DNA of 64,000 nucleotides. Source: Paraburkholderia fynbosensis (GTDB lineage: Bacteria; Pseudomonadota; Gammaproteobacteria; Burkholderiales; Burkholderiaceae). Positions 1-8,882 of the stretch are shown piece by piece (position 1 is the first letter of the stretch; every line of letters starts with the position of its first letter). The notes under the pieces were generated by a model. The model saw only the letters and a list, made by a program, of their open reading frames with translations, was not told where the DNA came from and did no database searches. Position numbers and translations under genes: made by a program. The stretch lies in contig NZ_CADIKI010000010.1 in assembly GCF_902859935.1 (NCBI RefSeq), positions 228,859 through 292,858 of the forward strand, in the 5' to 3' direction.

Positions 1-3000
1 AAGCGGATGCCGCCCGTGAACGCGTCGTTACGCGCCTGGCCTTGCACCACCAGCAGTTCGTCTTCCTTGAAGAGTTGCTTGTGCGCTTCGAAGGTCTCGT
101 TGAAGACCGTCACTTCGCACTGGCCGGTGCCGTCGTCGAGCAGCGCGATCAGCATCTTGCCGCGCTGGGTCATCTGCGTGCGCAGCGACGCGATGACACC
201 CGCGACCAGCTTGTCGCGCCCTTCCTTCAACTCGCCGATCTTCTGGCGCACGAAGCGGCGCACTTCGTCCTTGTACGCGTCGAACAGGTGGCCCGACAGG
301 TAAAAGCCGAGCGCGGCCTTCTCTTCCTGGAGCTTCTTCTTTTCCGGCCATTCCGGCTCGTCGACCAGTTCGTGACCCTGCGACGGCGCGTCGCCCATGT
401 CGAACAGACCCGCCTGCAACGCATTGGCGCTTGCCTGCTCGGCCGCTTCCATCGCGAGCGAGACCGATGCGATCAGTTGCGCGCGATTCGCATGCAAGGT
501 ATCGAACGCGCCCGCGCGAATCAACGCTTCAATGGTACGGCGATTGACGATACGGCGATCGACCCGGTTGCAGAAATCGAAGATGTCGATGAACGGCCCT
601 TCTTCGCGCGCGCGCAGGATCTCTTCGATCGCGTTCTGGCCGCTGCCCTTGATCGCGCCCAGCCCATAACGGATCGTTTTCGAGCGCTTACCGTCGGCTT
701 GCGCGACCGGTTCGAAGCGATACGCGGACAGATTCACGTCCGGTGGCAACACGACCATCTTGTTCGTCAGACAGTCTTCGAACAGGATCTTGACCTTGTC
801 GGTATCGTCCATGGCGAGCGACATATTCGCCGCCATGAATTCCGCCGGATGGTGCGCCTTCAGCCACGCGGTGTAGTACGCAAGCAGCGCATACGCGGCA
901 GCATGCGACTTGTTGAAGCCGTAGCCCGCGAATTTCTCCATCAAGTCGAAGATTTCGTCGGCCTTCTCGGCGGTGAGTCCGTTCTTCGCAGCGCCCTGGC
1001 GGAACAGTTCGCGATGCTCGGCCATTTCCTCGGCCTTCTTCTTACCCATCGCGCGACGCAGCAAGTCGGCGCCGCCCAGCGAATAGCCGCCGATGATCTG
1101 CGCCATCTGCATCACCTGCTCCTGGTAGACCATGATGCCGTAGGTCTCTTTCAGAACAGATTCGACGCGCGGATCCGGATACTCGACCACTTCGCGGCCG
1201 TGCTTACGCGCGCAGAAGCTCGGGATCAGGTCCATCGGGCCGGGACGGTACAACGCGACCAGCGCGATGATGTCCTCGAAGCGGTCGGGCTGCGCGTCTT
1301 TCAGCATGCCCTGCATGCCGCGGCTTTCCAGCTGGAACACGGCGACCGTATTCGCTTTCTTGAGAATCGAGAACGAGGCCGGATCGTCGAGCGGCACCTG
1401 GCCGAGCGACCAGTCCTGCTTCGACGGATCGAGCCGGCGGATATAGCGCTCGGCCCAGTCGAGAATCGTCAGCGTGGTCAAGCCCAGAAAGTCGAACTTC
1501 ACGAGGCCGACGGCTTCGACGTCGTCCTTGTCGTACTGGCTGACGACGCCGCTTTCGTCGCCCTGTGTGTAGAGCGGACAGAAATCGGTCAGCTTGCCGG
1601 GGGCGATCAGCACGCCGCCCGCGTGCATGCCGACGTTACGCGTCAAGCCTTCGACGCGCTGCGCGAGTTCGATCAGCTGGTGCACTTCGTCTTCGTTGTC
1701 GAAGCGCTCCTGCAACAGCGGCTCTTCCTTCATCGCGTCGGCGATCGTGACGTGCTTGCCCGGCTTGAACGGAATCAGCTTGGCGATCCCGTCGGTGAAC
1801 ATGTAGCCGAGATCGAGCACCCGGCCGATGTCGCGCACCGCCGCTTTCGCGGCCATCGTGCCGAACGTCGCGATCTGCGACACGGCGTCCGCGCCGTATT
1901 TCTCCTTCACGTACTGGATCACACGATCGCGGCCGTGCTGGCAGAAGTCGATGTCGAAGTCGGGCATCGACACCCGCTCCGGATTCAGGAAACGCTCGAA
2001 CAGCAGGTTGTAGCGCAGCGGGTCGAGATCGGTCACGCCGAGCGCGTAGGCGACCAGCGAACCCGCGCCCGAGCCCCGGCCCGGTCCGACCGGCACGCCG
2101 TTGTTCTTCGCCCAGTTGATGAAGTCCGCGACGATCAGGAAATAGCCCGGAAAGCCCATCTTGATGATCGTGCCGCACTCGAATTCGAGGCGCTGGTAGT
2201 AGGTTTCGCGCTGCGCGGCACGCTCGGCCTCGTCCGGGTACAACTGTTCGAGACGCTTTTCGAGGCCCTCTTTCGACAGCAGCACGAGATAGTCGTCGAG
2301 CGACATGCCATCGGGCGTCGGGAACAGCGGCAGCTTCGGCTTGCCGAGTTCGAGCGTGAGATTGCAACGCTTTGCGATCTCGACGGTGTTGGCGAGCGCC
2401 GACGGAATATCCGCGAACAGCGCGGCCATTTCCTCCTGCGTGCGGAAATACTGCTCGGCCGTGAAGCGCTTCGGGCGGCGCGGATTCGCGAGAATGTCCC
2501 CCTCGGAAATACATACGCGCGCTTCGTGCGCGGTGAAGTCGTCGGGCGTCATGAACTGCATCGGATGCGTGGCGACCACCGGCAATTTCAGCGATGCCGC
2601 GAGCGCAACCGCCTGTTGCACGTATTGCTCGCCGCCCGGCTGGCCGCAACGCTGCAGCTCGATGTAAAAGCCTCCCGGGAACACCTTCGCCCAATGCAGC
2701 GCGTTGCGCTTCGCCGCTTCCTCGTTGCCGGCCGCAAGCGCGAGGCCGACGTCGCCATGCTGTGCGCCCGACAACGCGAGCAGCCCAGCGCCCAGCCCGG
2801 ATTCGAGCCAGCCGGCTTCGAGTTCCGCGCGGCCGCGATACTGGTTCGTGAGCGATGCCTTGCTGAGCAGTTCGCACAGATTCAGATAGCCGCGCCGGTC
2901 CTTGACCAGCAGCAGCAAACGGGAAGGCTTGTCGCGGTCGTCCGGATTGGTGATCCAGACGTCGCAGCCGGCAATGGGTTTGACCCCTTTGCCGCGGGCT

Positions 3001-3176
3001 TCCTTGTAGAAACGGACGAGGCCGAACGCGTTGCCGAGATCGGTCAGGGCGAGCGCGCCCTGACCGTCTTTGGCCGCGGCCTTGACGACGTCGTCAAGAC
3101 GCACGATGCCATCGGCAATCGAGAATTCGGAGTGAACGCGGAGATGAACGAAGCGGGGATCTGGCATGGGCGACAT
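1..3176 (-). CDS. dnaE: DNA polymerase III subunit alpha (partial, 3' end outside window)
   Basis: Catalytic subunit of the replicative DNA polymerase III. About 1058 codons are present; the family is usually about 1150-1190 residues, so the last 100 or so residues lie beyond position 1. The N-terminal PHP domain opens with HLRVHSEFS at about residue 11. The polymerase active site shows PDFDIDF near residues 405-411 and the third catalytic aspartate in VKFDFLGL near residue 562. The finger-domain stretch YGFNKSHAAAYALLAY is intact. At the window edge the frame is in the C-terminal OB-fold (VVQGQARND). The start could be the ATG at 3176 or at 3167; the first is chosen arbitrarily because neither has a clear ribosome binding site. 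It is divergent from trhO. A forward reading of the same DNA is only antisense. Confidence 0.97.
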   Translation of the reverse strand, partial: MSPMPDPRFVHLRVHSEFSIADGIVRLDDVVKAAAKDGQGALALTDLGNAFGLVRFYKEARGKGVKPIAGCDVWITNPDDRDKPSRLLLLVKDRRGYLNLCELLSKASLTNQYRGRAELEAGWLESGLGAGLLALSGAQHGDVGLALAAGNEEAAKRNALHWAKVFPGGFYIELQRCGQPGGEQYVQQAVALAASLKLPVVATHPMQFMTPDDFTAHEARVCISEGDILANPRRPKRFTAEQYFRTQEEMAALFADIPSALANTVEIAKRCNLTLELGKPKLPLFPTPDGMSLDDYLVLLSKEGLEKRLEQLYPDEAERAAQRETYYQRLEFECGTIIKMGFPGYFLIVADFINWAKNNGVPVGPGRGSGAGSLVAYALGVTDLDPLRYNLLFERFLNPERVSMPDFDIDFCQHGRDRVIQYVKEKYGADAVSQIATFGTMAAKAAVRDIGRVLDLGYMFTDGIAKLIPFKPGKHVTIADAMKEEPLLQERFDNEDEVHQLIELAQRVEGLTRNVGMHAGGVLIAPGKLTDFCPLYTQGDESGVVSQYDKDDVEAVGLVKFDFLGLTTLTILDWAERYIRRLDPSKQDWSLGQVPLDDPASFSILKKANTVAVFQLESRGMQGMLKDAQPDRFEDIIALVALYRPGPMDLIPSFCARKHGREVVEYPDPRVESVLKETYGIMVYQEQVMQMAQIIGGYSLGGADLLRRAMGKKKAEEMAEHRELFRQGAAKNGLTAEKADEIFDLMEKFAGYGFNKSHAAAYALLAYYTAWLKAHHPAEFMAANMSLAMDDTDKVKILFEDCLTNKMVVLPPDVNLSAYRFEPVAQADGKRSKTIRYGLGAIKGSGQNAIEEILRAREEGPFIDIFDFCNRVDRRIVNRRTIEALIRAGAFDTLHANRAQLIASVSLAMEAAEQASANALQAGLFDMGDAPSQGHELVDEPEWPEKKKLQEEKAALGFYLSGHLFDAYKDEVRRFVRQKIGELKEGRDKLVAGVIASLRTQMTQRGKMLIALLDDGTGQCEVTVFNETFEAHKQLFKEDELLVVQGQARNDAFTGGIR

Positions 3177-3565
3177 TGTAACTCCACCCTTCCGCCCTGT
3201 TCAGCGCAAAACCACGCGTTAGCCGTCCGGCTTAGGACGCGAACGCGGCAGCGCCACGGCGCGGGCGTTTCAGCATGACGCGCCGCTTCAGCGGCAGGCT
3301 CGACGTGCGGCGAGCGCAGGAGACGGCACCACGCGGCACCTGGCGGCACCACAAATTGCCGGCCGATTTGAGCTGGCGCAATCGGCTGGCCATTCGGCAG
3401 AGTCCGGGGAAACGCCGGGTTGAGGGATAATAGCGCTTTCGCCCTTTTCGACGTGGCCGCGACACCCTGGCTTCGCCCGCCTGCCCCGGGCGACACGCGG
3501 CGGCTCATCGCCCCCGCGCTTCGCCACGCCGGCCACTTCATACCGCTGCTTACCGCTGAACACAC
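3177..3565. other. Intergenic region between divergent dnaE and trhO
   Basis: This 389-bp stretch must hold the promoters of both divergent genes. An ATAATA core at 3427-3432 gives a TATTAT-like -10 for dnaE (reverse) and a GATAAT for trhO (forward), but no convincing -35 lies at the right distance on either strand. Short reading frames here have no ribosome binding site or recognisable motif. Nothing else was seen. Confidence 0.4.
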
Positions 3566-4429
3566 ATGAGTATCGTCAATCTCGCCGCGTATCAATTCGC
3601 GACCATCGAAGACACCGCCGCCTGGCGCCCGCTCGTCACTGAACGCTGCAACGCGCTCGGCCTGCGCGGCACCGTTCTGCTCGCGCCGGAAGGCATCAAC
3701 CTGTTCGTCGCCGGCGCGCGCGAACACACCGACGCCTTCATCGACTACATCCGTCACGACGCGCTGTTCGAGGGCAAGTTCGCGAATCTGCAATTCAAGG
3801 AAAGCCTGTCGGACAAGCAGCCGTTCACGCGCATGCTGGTCAAGCTCAAGCGCGAAATCATCACGATGAAGAAACCGGCGATCCGTCCGGAACTCGGCCG
3901 CGCGCCGTTCGTCGACGCCCCCACGCTGAAGGCCTGGCTGGACCGCGGTCACGACGATGAGGGCCGCCCGGTCGTGATGCTCGACACGCGCAACGCATTC
4001 GAAGTGGACGTCGGCACGTTCGACGACGCGCTCGACTACCGCATTACGAAATTCAGCGAGTTTCCCGAGGTGATCGAGAACAATCGTGCCGATCTCGAAG
4101 GCAAGACGGTGGTGTCGTTCTGCACCGGCGGGATTCGCTGCGAGAAGGCCGCGATCCACATGAAGGAAGTCGGCATCGAGAACGTGTACCAGCTCGAAGG
4201 CGGCATCCTGAAGTACTTCGAGGAAGTGGGCGGCGCGCATTATCACGGCGACTGCTTCGTGTTCGACTACCGCACGGCGCTGAATCCGCAATTGCAGGCT
4301 ACCGCGACCGCGCAATGCTTCGGCTGCCGCGCCGTGGTCACGCCCGAAGCGCAGCAATCGCCGCTGTACGTTGCAGGCAAGAGCTGCCCGGCGTGTCATC
4401 CGGACAGCAAGGCGGCACGCGCGGCGTGA
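3566..4429 (+). CDS. trhO: tRNA uridine(34) hydroxylase, rhodanese family (TrhO/YceA)
   Basis: TrhO-family (UPF0176) protein of 287 residues, expected to carry out the oxygen-dependent 5-hydroxylation of wobble uridine 34 in tRNA. The N-terminal acylphosphatase-like domain includes GLRGTVLLAPEGINLF. The central rhodanese domain has the active-site loop FCTGGIRCEKA, with the catalytic cysteine in FCTGG. The C-terminus has two CxxC pairs (CFGC and CPAC) that look like a zinc-binding knuckle. The length is typical. It is followed 31 bp later by gluQRS, so two tRNA-modification genes probably share a transcript. No good ribosome binding site precedes the ATG. The family assignment is secure; the reaction is inferred from the family. 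Confidence 0.93.
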   Translation: MSIVNLAAYQFATIEDTAAWRPLVTERCNALGLRGTVLLAPEGINLFVAGAREHTDAFIDYIRHDALFEGKFANLQFKESLSDKQPFTRMLVKLKREIITMKKPAIRPELGRAPFVDAPTLKAWLDRGHDDEGRPVVMLDTRNAFEVDVGTFDDALDYRITKFSEFPEVIENNRADLEGKTVVSFCTGGIRCEKAAIHMKEVGIENVYQLEGGILKYFEEVGGAHYHGDCFVFDYRTALNPQLQATATAQCFGCRAVVTPEAQQSPLYVAGKSCPACHPDSKAARAA

Positions 4430-4460
4430 TGGTGGCGGCGCACGAGAACGCCACCCGGCC

Positions 4461-5348
4461 ATGACCTATCGCGGACGCTTTGCACCGTCGCCTACCGGGC
4501 CGCTGCATTTCGGCTCGCTGGTCAGCGCGCTGGCAAGCTGGCTCGACGCCCGCGCGCATGAGGGCACCTGGCTCGTGCGGATCGAAGACGTCGACCGGCC
4601 GCGCACCGTGCCGGGCGCCGCCGACGACATTCTCGCGACCCTCGCGCGCTTCGGCATGCAGGCCGACGAGGCACCCATCTGGCAAAGCCGGCGCACGGCG
4701 CGCTACGAGCAGGCGCTGGAACAGCTGAAGGCGACCGGTCTGATCTATCCGTGCGGCTGCACGCGCAAGGAAATCGCCGACTCGCTGCTGCACGCGCACG
4801 CGCGCAACACGACCCTCGCGTATCCCGGCACCTGCCGTCACGGTCTGAACGGCAAACCGGCGCGCGCCTGGCGGCTACGCGTGCCTGACGGCGCTGCTGC
4901 CGTGATCGCGTTCGACGATCGCTGGCAGGGCGAGCAGACGCAAAACATCGCCACCGAGGTCGGCGACTTCGTCCTGAAGCGCGCGGACGACCAATGGGCG
5001 TATCAGCTGGCGGTGGTGGTCGACGATGCGGATGCGGGCATCACGCACGTCGTACGCGGCGTGGATCTGATGGATTCGACGGCGCGGCAGATTTATCTGC
5101 AACGCTGTCTCGGTGTGTCGACGCCGCGGTATCTGCATGTGCCCGTCGTGACGAACGAACTCGGCGAAAAGTTGAGCAAGCAGAACGGCGCCACCGCGCT
5201 CGACAGCGACAGGCCGCTCGAAGCGCTCAGCGCCGCGGCGCGCCATCTGGGACTCGGCGATCTGAACGGCCAGGCCCACACGACGCTGGACGGCTTCTAT
5301 GCCGCCGCCACCACGGCATGGGCCCGGCGAATGGGCGTCACAAAATAA
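4461..5348 (+). CDS. gluQRS: Glutamyl-Q tRNA(Asp) synthetase
   Basis: Truncated glutamyl-tRNA-synthetase paralogue of 295 residues that loads glutamate onto queuosine 34 of tRNA-Asp. The class I signature is RFAPSPTGPLHFGS near residue 5, and the KMSKS-type loop is KLSKQNG near residue 237. A zinc site is suggested by CGCTRKE and a later PGTCRHG. The anticodon-binding domain of GltX is absent, as expected for this family. The ATG at 4461 was chosen over the upstream in-frame start because the conserved MTYRGRFAPSPTG begins there; the longer frame would overlap trhO. It acts on tRNA, like its upstream neighbour trhO. Confidence 0.95.
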   Translation: MTYRGRFAPSPTGPLHFGSLVSALASWLDARAHEGTWLVRIEDVDRPRTVPGAADDILATLARFGMQADEAPIWQSRRTARYEQALEQLKATGLIYPCGCTRKEIADSLLHAHARNTTLAYPGTCRHGLNGKPARAWRLRVPDGAAAVIAFDDRWQGEQTQNIATEVGDFVLKRADDQWAYQLAVVVDDADAGITHVVRGVDLMDSTARQIYLQRCLGVSTPRYLHVPVVTNELGEKLSKQNGATALDSDRPLEALSAAARHLGLGDLNGQAHTTLDGFYAAATTAWARRMGVTK

Positions 5349-5349
5349 A

Positions 5350-5381
5350 AAGCGCTTCGCCGTTGAAACCGCGAAGCGCTT
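5350..5381. terminator. Bidirectional hairpin between gluQRS and rhlE
   Basis: A perfect 11-bp stem (AAGCGCTTCGC at 5350-5360 pairing with 5371-5381) with a 10-nt loop lies directly after the gluQRS stop. It sits between convergent genes. An A-rich run on its left side would give a U-tract for reverse transcripts coming from rhlE. Confidence 0.75.
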
Positions 5382-5464
5382 GAAATGCGTGAGACGTTAA
5401 ACCGCCGAAGCGTCTGAAGAACCTTGCAAGGCGTCAAAGAGGCGCTAACTCTTCCGCGCCGGCA

Positions 5465-6934
5465 TCACGACGACGAGGTCGACTTCCTCGGCATCCCAAA
5501 CCCGCCCAGCAATGCCGCCAACGGCTGCTTCGAGCCCGACTTCTGCGGCGCGGCTGCTGCCGCTTCTTCGACCTTGCGCAGCGAAGACGGCGACGGCTCA
5601 TACGGCTTGAGGAAAAAGTCATCCACCGGCTGCGCGCGATGGTGATGCGGCCGGTCGAACGAGCCCGATGACGGCGCGCCCGTGCGACGGCGGCTGCCGC
5701 GCTCGTCGCGACCTTCGCCGCTGCGCTCGCGGCGCGGCGCGCGCTCTTCGTGGTGATGACGCACCGGCGCTGCAACGGTCAGGCGTTGCACATCGAGAGG
5801 CCGCTTGATCAGCTTCTCGATATCGGCAAGCTGCTTGCGCTCGTTCGGGCTGCACAGCGACAGCGCGTCGCCCGACGCCCCGGCACGCCCGGTACGGCCG
5901 ATCCGGTGCACGTAATCTTCCGCGTTGAACGGCAGGTCGAAGTTGATCACTGCGGGCAGTTCAACAATATCCAGCCCGCGCGCGGCGACGTCGGTCGCCA
6001 CCAGCGCTTCGATCTCGCCGCGCTTGAACGCGTCGAGCGCCTGCATACGCTCGTTCTGCGAGCGGTCGCCGTGAATCGCGGTCGCCACCACGCCGTCGCG
6101 TTCGAGGCTGCGCGCCAGCCGGCTCGCGCCGATCTTGCTGTTGCAGAACACGATCACCTGCTTGAGGCTGCGCTCGCGGATCAGTTGCACGACCGCGCCG
6201 GTCTTGTCGCCCTCGGCGACTTCGTAGACGGTCTGCGTGACGTTGGTCGCGGTCGAGTTGCTGCGCGCGACTTCGATGGTCTGCGGGTTGCGCAGATACG
6301 TGGCCGCGAGCTTCTTGATTTCGCCCGAAAAGGTGGCCGAGAACAGCAGCGTCTGACGTTCCTTCGGCAGCAGGTTCAGGATGCGCTGCAGGTCCGGCAG
6401 GAAGCCCATGTCGAGCATCCGGTCGGCTTCGTCGAGCACGAGGATCTGCACCTGGCCCAGGTTGGCGGTTTTCTGCTGCACGTGATCGAGCAGACGGCCC
6501 GGCGTGGCGATCAGGATTTCGACGCCGCGGCGCAGTTGCTCGGACTGCGGATTCATATCCACGCCGCCGAATACCACGGCGCTGCGCAGCGCCGTGTGTT
6601 TCGCATACGACTGCACGTTGGCGGCGACCTGGTCGGCGAGTTCGCGAGTCGGCGTGAGGATCAGCGCGCGCACCGGATGGCGTGCGGGCGATGCGCTCGT
6701 GCTCGCCTGCGGCAGCAGCCGCTGGATGATCGGCAGCGAGAAGCTCGCGGTCTTGCCGGTGCCGGTCTGCGCGGCGCCCATCACGTCACGGCCGGCCAGC
6801 ACCACGGGAATCGCCTGCGCCTGGATCGGCGTTGGCGTGGTGTAGCCCGATTCCTTGACGGCTTTCAGGATGTCGGGCGCGAGACCGAATTGATCAAAAG
6901 TCGCAGTGCTGGGCGAGACGGCTGTGTCGGACAT
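5465..6934 (-). CDS. rhlE: DEAD-box RNA helicase RhlE
   Basis: ATP-dependent RNA helicase of 489 residues. In order: the Q motif FDQFGLAP with TPIQAQAIP, Walker A AQTGTGKT (about 55-62), PTRELADQ, TPGRLLDH, DEAD in VLDEADRMLDMGF (about 168-171), FSATF, and the C-terminal helicase motif HRIGRTGRAG. A basic, Arg/Ser-rich tail of about 100 residues follows, typical of RhlE and likely used to contact RNA or the degradosome. The ATG at 6934 gives the conserved MSDTAVSP start; an in-frame start 22 codons upstream lacks family conservation. A long GC-rich leader lies upstream. Confidence 0.94.
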   Translation of the reverse strand: MSDTAVSPSTATFDQFGLAPDILKAVKESGYTTPTPIQAQAIPVVLAGRDVMGAAQTGTGKTASFSLPIIQRLLPQASTSASPARHPVRALILTPTRELADQVAANVQSYAKHTALRSAVVFGGVDMNPQSEQLRRGVEILIATPGRLLDHVQQKTANLGQVQILVLDEADRMLDMGFLPDLQRILNLLPKERQTLLFSATFSGEIKKLAATYLRNPQTIEVARSNSTATNVTQTVYEVAEGDKTGAVVQLIRERSLKQVIVFCNSKIGASRLARSLERDGVVATAIHGDRSQNERMQALDAFKRGEIEALVATDVAARGLDIVELPAVINFDLPFNAEDYVHRIGRTGRAGASGDALSLCSPNERKQLADIEKLIKRPLDVQRLTVAAPVRHHHEERAPRRERSGEGRDERGSRRRTGAPSSGSFDRPHHHRAQPVDDFFLKPYEPSPSSLRKVEEAAAAAPQKSGSKQPLAALLGGFGMPRKSTSSS

Positions 6935-7328
6935 GGTGGCTTTCGCTAAAAATGCGCTTGGCGCGGTGCGCGCGGCAGCGGTCGAAACCGCAGAGGGCAT
7001 CAGGATGAAGGCGGAGCCACGGCGTTCCGCACGGGACCCGTCAGTGCTTCGGGAAAACTGCGGCCGGCTCCGGCCGGCGGAAACACCCGCCGGAAAGGCC
7101 GGTATTGTAGCACTTCAGCAAAAACACTCATGGCGCATGTGGCGGCTTTCTGCTTACGTCGGCGAAAGCTCGTTGCGAGGGCTCGTCGCGCGAGCGCCGG
7201 CGGATCGTCGCCAGGCGGCGGCCCGCCTCGCTCGCGAGCGTAGTGCGCGCAGGCGACAATTGCGTGACAGGAGGGGCGCACGCGACCGGTGCCTGCCCTA
7301 CCCCGCTCACTCCCCAGCGCGACGCCCC
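6935..7328 (-). other. Long leader/intergenic region upstream of rhlE
   Basis: On the reverse strand a TACAAT -10 (complement of 7104-7109) would start a transcript near 7098, leaving a leader of about 165 nt before the rhlE ATG. The leader opens with a GC-rich hairpin (7-bp CCGGCGG stem at 7074-7080 and 7087-7093). The -35 is poor. The hairpin could also terminate the aldehyde dehydrogenase transcript. No protein gene is supported here. Confidence 0.4.
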
Positions 7329-8765
7329 TCACCACGTCTCGCGCATCACCATCAAACGCATCTCCGTCATATCTTCGATCGCGTAGCGCACGCCTTCGCG
7401 CCCCAGCCCCGAATCCTTCACGCCGCCATACGGCATGTTGTCGACCCGGAACGACGGCACGTCGTTGATCACCACGCCGCCGACTTCGAGCGCGTCCCAC
7501 GCCCGATGCGCATGCGCGAGCGAATCGGTGAACACGCCCGCTTGCAGACCGAAGTCGCTGTCGTTGACCGTCGCGAGGGCGGCCTCGAAATCGTCGAAGC
7601 GCTCCAGGATCGCGACCGGCCCGAAGGCTTCCTTGCGATACAGATCGGTGTCGCGCTTCACGCCTTCGAGCAGCGTGGCCTCGAACATCGCGCCGTCGAC
7701 CTTGCCGCCCGCGACGATCGTCGCACCCGCCTGCACCGCGCCGTCCATCCAGCCAGCGAGGCGTTTGGACTCCGACTCGGAGATCATAGGCCCGACGAAG
7801 GTCTTTTCGTCTTTCGGATCGCCCATCACCAGCGACTTCGTTTTCGCGATCAGCTTCTCGCGCAGCGCGTCGTACACCTTCGCGTGCACCAGAATCCGCT
7901 GCACGCCGATGCAGCTCTGTCCCGACTGATAGAACGCGCCGAACGCGAGCCGCTCGACCACGTAGTCGAGCTTGCCGCCCTGATCGCCGTCGACGATCGC
8001 GGCCGCGTTGCCGCCCAACTCCAGAATCACTTTCTTCTTGCCGGCCTTCGCCTTCAGATCCCACCCCACCGCCGGCGAACCGGTGAACGAGAGCAGCTTG
8101 AAGCGCTCGTCGGTAGTGAACAGATCGGCGCCATCGCGATGCGCGGGAAGGATCGAGAACCCGCCTTTGGGCAGATCGGTTTCCGCGAGAATTTCGCCCA
8201 TGATCAGCGCGCCGACCGGTGTACGGCTCGCCGGCTTCAGCACGAACGGCACGCCCGCGGCAATCGCCGGCGCAACCTTGTGCGCGGTCAGGTTCAACGG
8301 AAAATTGAACGGCGAGATGAACGAGCATGGCCCGATCGGCACGCGCTTCACGTAGCCGTGATAGCCCTTCGCGCGCGGTGAAATCTCCAGATTGACGATC
8401 TCGCCGTCGATCCGCACGCTTTCCTCGGCAGCCACCTTGAACGTGTCGATCAGGCGCGTGACCTCGCCTTTCGAATCGTTGATCGGCTTGCCCGCCTCGA
8501 TGCACAGCGCGAGCGCCAGTTCGTCATAACGTTCGCGAAAGCGCTTCACGCAGTGTTCGAGCACCGCCTGACGCTTGAACGGCGGGAACGCGCGCATGGC
8601 GGGCATCGCGTCGACGGCGTGGCCGATCGCCTTGTCGATCGCTGCCGCGTCGGCCATCGCGACGCGGGTCGCCACTTCGCCGCTGAATTTATCTGTGACC
8701 TCGAGATCGGTGTTGGCAGCCACCGCCTCGTTGGCGAGGTAGTACGGGTAAGTCTTCTTCAACAT
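7329..8765 (-). CDS. NAD(P)-dependent aldehyde dehydrogenase
   Basis: Aldehyde dehydrogenase superfamily enzyme of 478 residues. It shows the cofactor-fold segment SPFNFPLNLTAHKVAPAIAAG, the lysine in VLKPAS, the ELGGNA motif with the general-base glutamate, and the nucleophilic cysteine in QSGQSCIGVQR. Near the C-terminus are EAFGPV and MPYGGVKDSGLGREG. The overall look fits the lactaldehyde/glyceraldehyde-3-phosphate (NADP) group, but the substrate cannot be read from sequence. The ATG at 8765 is preceded by an AAGGAGA ribosome binding site 7 nt upstream, which decides the start over a longer in-frame version. It lies 117 bp downstream of a TPP-dependent enzyme on the same strand; the pair probably acts in series on a 2-oxo acid or an aldehyde derived from one (inference). 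Confidence 0.9.
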   Translation of the reverse strand: MLKKTYPYYLANEAVAANTDLEVTDKFSGEVATRVAMADAAAIDKAIGHAVDAMPAMRAFPPFKRQAVLEHCVKRFRERYDELALALCIEAGKPINDSKGEVTRLIDTFKVAAEESVRIDGEIVNLEISPRAKGYHGYVKRVPIGPCSFISPFNFPLNLTAHKVAPAIAAGVPFVLKPASRTPVGALIMGEILAETDLPKGGFSILPAHRDGADLFTTDERFKLLSFTGSPAVGWDLKAKAGKKKVILELGGNAAAIVDGDQGGKLDYVVERLAFGAFYQSGQSCIGVQRILVHAKVYDALREKLIAKTKSLVMGDPKDEKTFVGPMISESESKRLAGWMDGAVQAGATIVAGGKVDGAMFEATLLEGVKRDTDLYRKEAFGPVAILERFDDFEAALATVNDSDFGLQAGVFTDSLAHAHRAWDALEVGGVVINDVPSFRVDNMPYGGVKDSGLGREGVRYAIEDMTEMRLMVMRETW

Positions 8766-8882
8766 GACGCGTTCTCCTTGATCCGATGCCTGACGGCAGC
8801 AGGAAGCTGCAAGAGCAGTACCAGTAGTAGCGGCGGCACCGCACGCAAGCGCCATGCCGCCCGCTTCCGGTTCAGACGAAAC

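Noticed and set aside
42..3278. Very long plus-strand open frame (1078 codons)
   Set aside because: It lies antisense to dnaE, has an Arg/His/Val-rich composition and no conserved motif; open antisense frames are common in GC-rich genes.
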